A stretch of 60,684 nt of DNA from Halalkalibacter akibai JCM 9157 (GTDB lineage: Bacteria; Bacillota; Bacilli; Bacillales; Bacillaceae_D). Under the pieces are notes generated by a model, which was not told where the DNA came from, did not search any database, and saw nothing but the letters and a program-made list of their open reading frames with translations. Shown here piece after piece: positions 56,521-60,684 of the stretch. A program made the position numbers and the translations under genes. Every line of letters begins with the position of its first letter. The stretch's first letter is position 1. The DNA lies in assembly GCF_000513135.1 (NCBI RefSeq), contig NZ_BAUV01000027.1, positions 1-60,684 of the forward strand, written 5' to 3'.

Positions 56521-56536
56521 TTAAAGTAGGTGTCTT

Positions 56537-57760
56537 ATGAAAATAATCGTACAGAAATTTGGCGGTACTTCAGTCCGTGATGATAAAAGTAGATCATTAG
56601 CAGCCAATCATGTTCAAAAAGCTGTGAACAATGGCTTTAAGGTGGTTGTTGTTGTATCAGCAATGGGACGTAAGGGTGATCCGTATGCAACGGACACCTT
56701 ACTTGATCTTATAAATCAGCAACAAGGCTCAAAGCGAGAACAAGATCTCCTAATCTCGTGTGGAGAAATCATTTCGTCCGTTGTTTTCTCCAATCTCTTA
56801 AATGGAATGGGGATCGAAACGATTGCTTGCACGGGAGCTCAAGCTGGATTTAGAACCAATAATGATTTTTCTAATGCTAAAATCATTGATATGAATTGTG
56901 ATTATGTAAAAAATCAACTGCAACAACACGATGTCGTTGTTGTTGCAGGGTTCCAGGGCCAAACCGCTTCTGGGGAAATGACTACACTCGGCAGAGGTGG
57001 TAGTGATACTTCGGCAACGGCTTTAGGTGCGGCTCTTGACGCTGAATGGGTAGACATATTTACAGATGTAGAAGGTGTTATGACTGCAGATCCAAGAATC
57101 GTTGAAGACGCACGCCCACTTGATACGATGTCATATGAAGAAATTTGTAATATGGCTTATCAAGGAGCGAAAGTCATTCACCCTAGAGCCGTAGAAGTAG
57201 CTATGCAAGCTAAAATTCCAATTCACATTCGCTCAACTTATTCAGAAAGTGAAGGAACGCTAGTAACGTTTAGATCAACTAAGAAAACAGCAGAAGTAAA
57301 AGACCGTCTTGTTACAGGTATAACAAATCTCGCAAATGTTTCTCAAATTAAAGTTTTCGCACGTGAAGGCGAGTATGACTTACAAGAAAAGGTTTTTAAA
57401 GCAATGGCGACTGAGGAGATAAGTGTTGATTTTATTAACATTAATCCTCGAGGTGTTGTCTACACAGTAATGGAAGAAGTGGCAGACAAAGCAAATGAAG
57501 TACTTAAACAAATGGGGTATGAGCCAGTTGTAACAAAAGGCTGTGCAAAAGTATCTGCAGTTGGCGCAGGTATGACGGGTGTTCCTGGCGTAACAGCAAA
57601 AATTGTAAGTGCGCTATCTAAAAATAACATTCAAATCTTACAATCTGCTGATTCGCATACGACCATTTGGGTTCTAGTAAAAGAAGAAGATATGGTAAAA
57701 GCAGTGAATGCATTACATCAAATGTTTCATTTAGAACAATTAGGCAACAGCCAGAATTAA
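56537..57760 (+). CDS. dapG: Aspartokinase I (diaminopimelate-sensitive type)
   Basis: 407 aa. First step of the aspartate pathway. KFGGTSVRDD near 6-15, TLGRGGSDTSATALGAAL near 150-167, two C-terminal ACT domains (about 260-400). Linkage to asd and dapA indicates the DapG (meso-DAP-inhibited) enzyme rather than LysC or ThrD; inhibition is inferred. Confidence 0.95.
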   Translation: MKIIVQKFGGTSVRDDKSRSLAANHVQKAVNNGFKVVVVVSAMGRKGDPYATDTLLDLINQQQGSKREQDLLISCGEIISSVVFSNLLNGMGIETIACTGAQAGFRTNNDFSNAKIIDMNCDYVKNQLQQHDVVVVAGFQGQTASGEMTTLGRGGSDTSATALGAALDAEWVDIFTDVEGVMTADPRIVEDARPLDTMSYEEICNMAYQGAKVIHPRAVEVAMQAKIPIHIRSTYSESEGTLVTFRSTKKTAEVKDRLVTGITNLANVSQIKVFAREGEYDLQEKVFKAMATEEISVDFININPRGVVYTVMEEVADKANEVLKQMGYEPVVTKGCAKVSAVGAGMTGVPGVTAKIVSALSKNNIQILQSADSHTTIWVLVKEEDMVKAVNALHQMFHLEQLGNSQN

Positions 57761-57796
57761 ACTTCTAGAAAAACCCTAACAAGGAGCTGAAGGGTA

Positions 57797-58672
57797 ATGA
57801 ACTTTGGCCATATTTTAACTGCAATGGTTACTCCTTTTGACCAAAATGGTTTAATAGATGTTGAAAAAACAAAGGAACTCATTGATTACTTGATTGCAAA
57901 TGGAACAGATGCAATTGTTGTAGCTGGAACTACAGGTGAATCACCGACCCTCTCAAATAAAGAAAAATTAGATTTATTCAAGTTGTGTGTGGAGCATGTG
58001 AATAAGCGAGTTCCGATTATTGCGGGAACAGGGAGTAATAACACGTCAGCGTCAATTGATATGACAAAAAAAGCAACCGATATCGGCGTAGATGGAATTA
58101 TGGTTGTAGTCCCGTATTACAACAAACCTTCTCAAGAAGGAATGTTTCAACATTTTAAGAAGATTGCTGAATCTACGAAACTTCCTGTTATGCTCTATAA
58201 TGTTCCGGGGCGAACAGGAGCACAACTTGAACCTAAGACGACAATTGCTTTGTCTAAAATAAAAAATATTGTCTCAATAAAAGAAGCTAGTGGAAACTTA
58301 GAACAAATGGCTAAAATTATTACTGAGACAGCTAGTGACTTCTACCTTTATACAGGAGATGACGCTAACACTCTTCCGACGTTGTCGATAGGTGGACACG
58401 GAGTTGTGTCAGTGGGATCTCATATAATTGGTAGTCAGATGCAAGACATGATCTCAGATTTTTATAATGGTGATGTGAAAGAAGCCGCTTTAAAGCACCG
58501 AGCACTGCTACCTGTAATGAATGCGATGTTTCTTGCTCCTAATCCAACGTGTGTAAAATACGCATTAAATAAACTTGGGATTGAAGTAGGAGGAGTGAGA
58601 CTCCCACTTGTTTCTTTAACAAATGATGTAAAAAAACAAATAAAGAACACATTATCCTCTTTAAAAAGCTAA
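57797..58672 (+). CDS. dapA: 4-hydroxy-tetrahydrodipicolinate synthase
   Basis: 291 aa. Condenses pyruvate with aspartate semialdehyde. Schiff-base Lys in SIKEASGN near 161, Tyr in LYNVPGRTG near 133, and GTTGESPTLS near 43. Its product feeds both lysine/peptidoglycan and DpaAB. Its last codons form the 5' arm of its terminator. Confidence 0.97.
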   Translation: MNFGHILTAMVTPFDQNGLIDVEKTKELIDYLIANGTDAIVVAGTTGESPTLSNKEKLDLFKLCVEHVNKRVPIIAGTGSNNTSASIDMTKKATDIGVDGIMVVVPYYNKPSQEGMFQHFKKIAESTKLPVMLYNVPGRTGAQLEPKTTIALSKIKNIVSIKEASGNLEQMAKIITETASDFYLYTGDDANTLPTLSIGGHGVVSVGSHIIGSQMQDMISDFYNGDVKEAALKHRALLPVMNAMFLAPNPTCVKYALNKLGIEVGGVRLPLVSLTNDVKKQIKNTLSSLKS

Positions 58673-58693
58673 TCCAAATGGGTTGGCTTTTTT
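58663..58693 (+). terminator. Terminator of the asd-dapG-dapA operon
   Basis: An arm at 58663-58675 pairs with 58680-58692 (13 pairs with three G-U) around a 4-base loop; the 3' arm ends in a T run. It begins inside the dapA coding end. Confidence 0.85.
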
Positions 58694-58792
58694 ATCATTC
58701 TCAGAAATAACAAACATGTAATTACTAGTTTTTTCTATAAAAACCACAATTTATAGTATTTGTATCTGACTTACAACAGAGGAAGTTCAGTC

Positions 58793-58822
58793 TTGTTTTT
58801 CATTTCACTGATAAGGTATACT
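58793..58822 (+). promoter_or_regulatory. Sigma-A promoter of rnjB
   Basis: TTGTTT (58793-58798), 18-base spacer, TATACT (58817-58822). It gives a leader of about 160 bases. The 315-base gap from 58673 to 58987 holds no gene; no other strong structure was noticed in it. Confidence 0.5.
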
Positions 58823-58987
58823 AAATGTAATTGATTTGTTCGGGTTGGATTAGATCGCATTCTATCGGTCGTCTGTTATTTTAGCAATAGTTAGATCATC
58901 TACGCCAAGGATGAGCGAAACGGTAAAAAGTAATAGTAATAAACAATTCGGGTTTAAAGTTAAGATATATAGTAGGAGGAACGTCCA

Positions 58988-60655
58988 TTGTCAAAAGAAT
59001 ATACAGAAAAAGTACGTGTGTTTGCTTTAGGTGGAGTAGGAGAAATAGGCAAAAATATGTACGTAGTTGAGGTTGATGAAGATATATTGGTTGTTGATGC
59101 TGGACTAATGTTCCCAGACGACGACATGTTAGGTGTTGATATTGTTATACCAGATGTTTCTTATCTTGTTGAAAATGCTGATCGTGTGCAAGGAATTATT
59201 CTCACGCATGGTCACGAGGATCATATAGGTGGATTATCTTACGTGCTAAAGAAATTAAATGTTCCTGTTTATGGAACAAAGTTAACCCTTGGCTTAGTAG
59301 AAGAAAAGTTAAAAGAAGCAGGAATTATCCGTCAAAGTACGTTAAGACTTATTGATTCAAATTCAAAATTAACAATTGGATCAACATCTGTTTCCTTTTT
59401 CCGTACAAATCATAGTATTCCAGATTCTGTTGGTGTGTGTTTTGAAACATCACAAGGAGCAATTGTGCACACTGGTGATTTTAAATTTGATCAAACACCT
59501 GTTGATGGAAAGCATGCTGAAATTGGTAAGATGGCGGCTATAGGAGAACGCGGAGTGTTATGTTTACTTTCGGATAGTACGAATGCAGAACGACCTGGTT
59601 TAACGAAATCTGAAACAGAAGTTGGACAAGGAATAGCTGAAGTATTTGAAAATACGGAAGGAAGAATTATCGTAACAACTTTTGCTTCAAATGTTCATAG
59701 AATTCAACAAGTGATCAGAGCATCGGTTAAAGCAAACAGAAAGATGGTTGTTGTTGGAAAGAGTATGATTCGCGTCATTACGATTGCAACTAAACTAGGC
59801 TATATTGACGCTCCAAAAGATTTATTCATCGACATTGATGAGGTTAGTAAGTTTAGAGCTGAACGTCTAGTTATTTTAACAACAGGTTCTCAAGGTGAAC
59901 CTATGTCAGCGTTAACGCGTATGGCTAAAGGAGCGCATCGTCAAATCACAATTACTTCAGAGGACACAGTTATTATTGCTGCTTCAGCTATACCTGGAAA
60001 CGAAAGGTCTGTTTCAGCGATAATTGATAAACTATACCGAATAGGTGCAGATGTTGTATATGGTTCCGGAAAAGTCCATGCTTCAGGACACGGAAGTCAA
60101 GAAGAGCTAAAATTAATGCTTAATATTATGAAACCTAAATATTTTGTACCTGTTCATGGGGAATTCCGAATGCAACATGCTCACCGTGAATTAGGCCTTC
60201 AAACAGGCATAGCTCAAGAAAATATCTTTATTGTTGAAAAAGGCGAGGTAGTGGAATTTACCAACGGACAAGCAAGAAAGACAGGTAAAGTCCCTTCTGG
60301 GAATGTACTAATTGATGGACTTGGTGTAGGAGATGTTGGGAATATTGTTTTAAGAGACCGCCGTTTACTTTCCAAAGATGGAATTTTAGTTGTAGTGGTA
60401 ACTCTTAACAAAAAAACAGGAGAATTCGTATCTGGTCCCAATATCATTTCACGCGGCTTTGTTTATGTTAGAGAATCAGAAAAACTGCTTGAAGATGCAA
60501 ATGAGTTAGTCAGTACTATATTAAAAAAATGTGTAACAGAAAATGTTAATGAATGGTCTTCATTAAAAAGCAATGTACGAGAAGGATTAAGTAGATTCTT
60601 ATTTGAAAAAACAAAGAGAAGACCGATGATCTTGCCGATTATTATGGAAGTATAA
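58988..60655 (+). CDS. rnjB: Ribonuclease J2
   Basis: 555 aa, matching RNase J2 (YmfA) in length and place behind dapA. Metallo-beta-lactamase/beta-CASP ribonuclease of mRNA turnover: HGHEDHIGG near residues 76-84, HTGDFKFDQTP near 160, SDSTNAERPG, beta-CASP about 205-370, VHASGHGSQEELKLM near 365, and a C-terminal dimer domain ending PMILPIIMEV. Unlike B. subtilis RNase J2 the metal motif is complete. TTG start at 58988 behind TAGGAGGA. Confidence 0.93.
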   Translation: MSKEYTEKVRVFALGGVGEIGKNMYVVEVDEDILVVDAGLMFPDDDMLGVDIVIPDVSYLVENADRVQGIILTHGHEDHIGGLSYVLKKLNVPVYGTKLTLGLVEEKLKEAGIIRQSTLRLIDSNSKLTIGSTSVSFFRTNHSIPDSVGVCFETSQGAIVHTGDFKFDQTPVDGKHAEIGKMAAIGERGVLCLLSDSTNAERPGLTKSETEVGQGIAEVFENTEGRIIVTTFASNVHRIQQVIRASVKANRKMVVVGKSMIRVITIATKLGYIDAPKDLFIDIDEVSKFRAERLVILTTGSQGEPMSALTRMAKGAHRQITITSEDTVIIAASAIPGNERSVSAIIDKLYRIGADVVYGSGKVHASGHGSQEELKLMLNIMKPKYFVPVHGEFRMQHAHRELGLQTGIAQENIFIVEKGEVVEFTNGQARKTGKVPSGNVLIDGLGVGDVGNIVLRDRRLLSKDGILVVVVTLNKKTGEFVSGPNIISRGFVYVRESEKLLEDANELVSTILKKCVTENVNEWSSLKSNVREGLSRFLFEKTKRRPMILPIIMEV

Positions 60656-60661
60656 ATGAAG

Positions 60662-60684
60662 CGCACATGAGAATGTGCGTTTTT
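60662..60684 (+). terminator. Terminator after rnjB
   Basis: CGCACAT (60662-60668) pairs with ATGTGCG (60673-60679) around GAGA, followed by five T to the window edge. Confidence 0.9.

Noticed and set aside
1-60684. tRNA, rRNA, CRISPR array, insertion sequence or prophage genes
   Set aside because: None seen; gene content and order are ordinary core chromosome throughout.

Overview
The window is a contiguous, almost entirely plus-strand stretch of a low-GC, spore-forming Bacillota chromosome, best placed in the Bacillaceae. Gene order follows the Bacillus subtilis fla/che operon and then the run rpsB-tsf-pyrH-frr-uppS-cdsA-dxr-rasP-proS-polC, rimP-nusA-infB-rbfA-truB-ribF, rpsO-pnp, mlpA, dpaAB-asd-dapG-dapA and rnjB. 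The TIGR02530-type flagellar gene and the DUF342 gene behind sigD are not in B. subtilis 168; they suggest a relative such as an alkaliphilic or halophilic Bacillus-like genus, but I cannot name the genus. No tRNA, rRNA, IS element, prophage or CRISPR array was seen.

Region 1 (1-26793): an upstream terminator, a 400-base regulatory region carrying eight GTCG-core motifs, then the flagellar/chemotaxis operon: flgB flgC fliE fliF fliG fliH fliI fliJ ylxF fliK flgD, TIGR02530 gene, flgE swrD fliL fliM fliY cheY fliO fliP fliQ fliR flhB flhA flhF flhG cheB cheC cheD sigD, a DUF342 gene, an unknown 104-aa gene and swrB. It encodes rod, MS and C rings, export apparatus, hook cap and hook, the fumarate-independent CheY/FliY/CheC/CheD adaptation branch and sigma-D. 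cheA and cheW, expected between cheB and cheC, are absent.

Region 2 (26794-52000): housekeeping operons. rpsB and tsf (with leader and attenuator), pyrH-frr, uppS-cdsA, dxr-rasP, proS, polC, then rimP-nusA-rnpM-ylxQ-infB-ylxP-rbfA, truB-ribF, rpsO (own promoter and leader), pnp, and ylxY-mlpA.

Region 3 (53033-60684): the ymxH-dpaAB-asd-dapG-dapA block that makes dipicolinate and the first intermediates of lysine/diaminopimelate synthesis, followed by rnjB. It contains the most interesting non-coding element: about 200 bases before ymxH that fold into several hairpins and end in two mutually exclusive stems, one an intrinsic terminator. This looks like a riboswitch or attenuator that matches no class I know. 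A textbook sigma-K promoter precedes dpaA.

Data quality: five genes (fliK, flgD, flhF, proS, polC) are split by single-base indels. Since proS and polC are essential and the indels show no slippery signals, sequencing or assembly error is the best explanation. These genes are annotated as one locus each.
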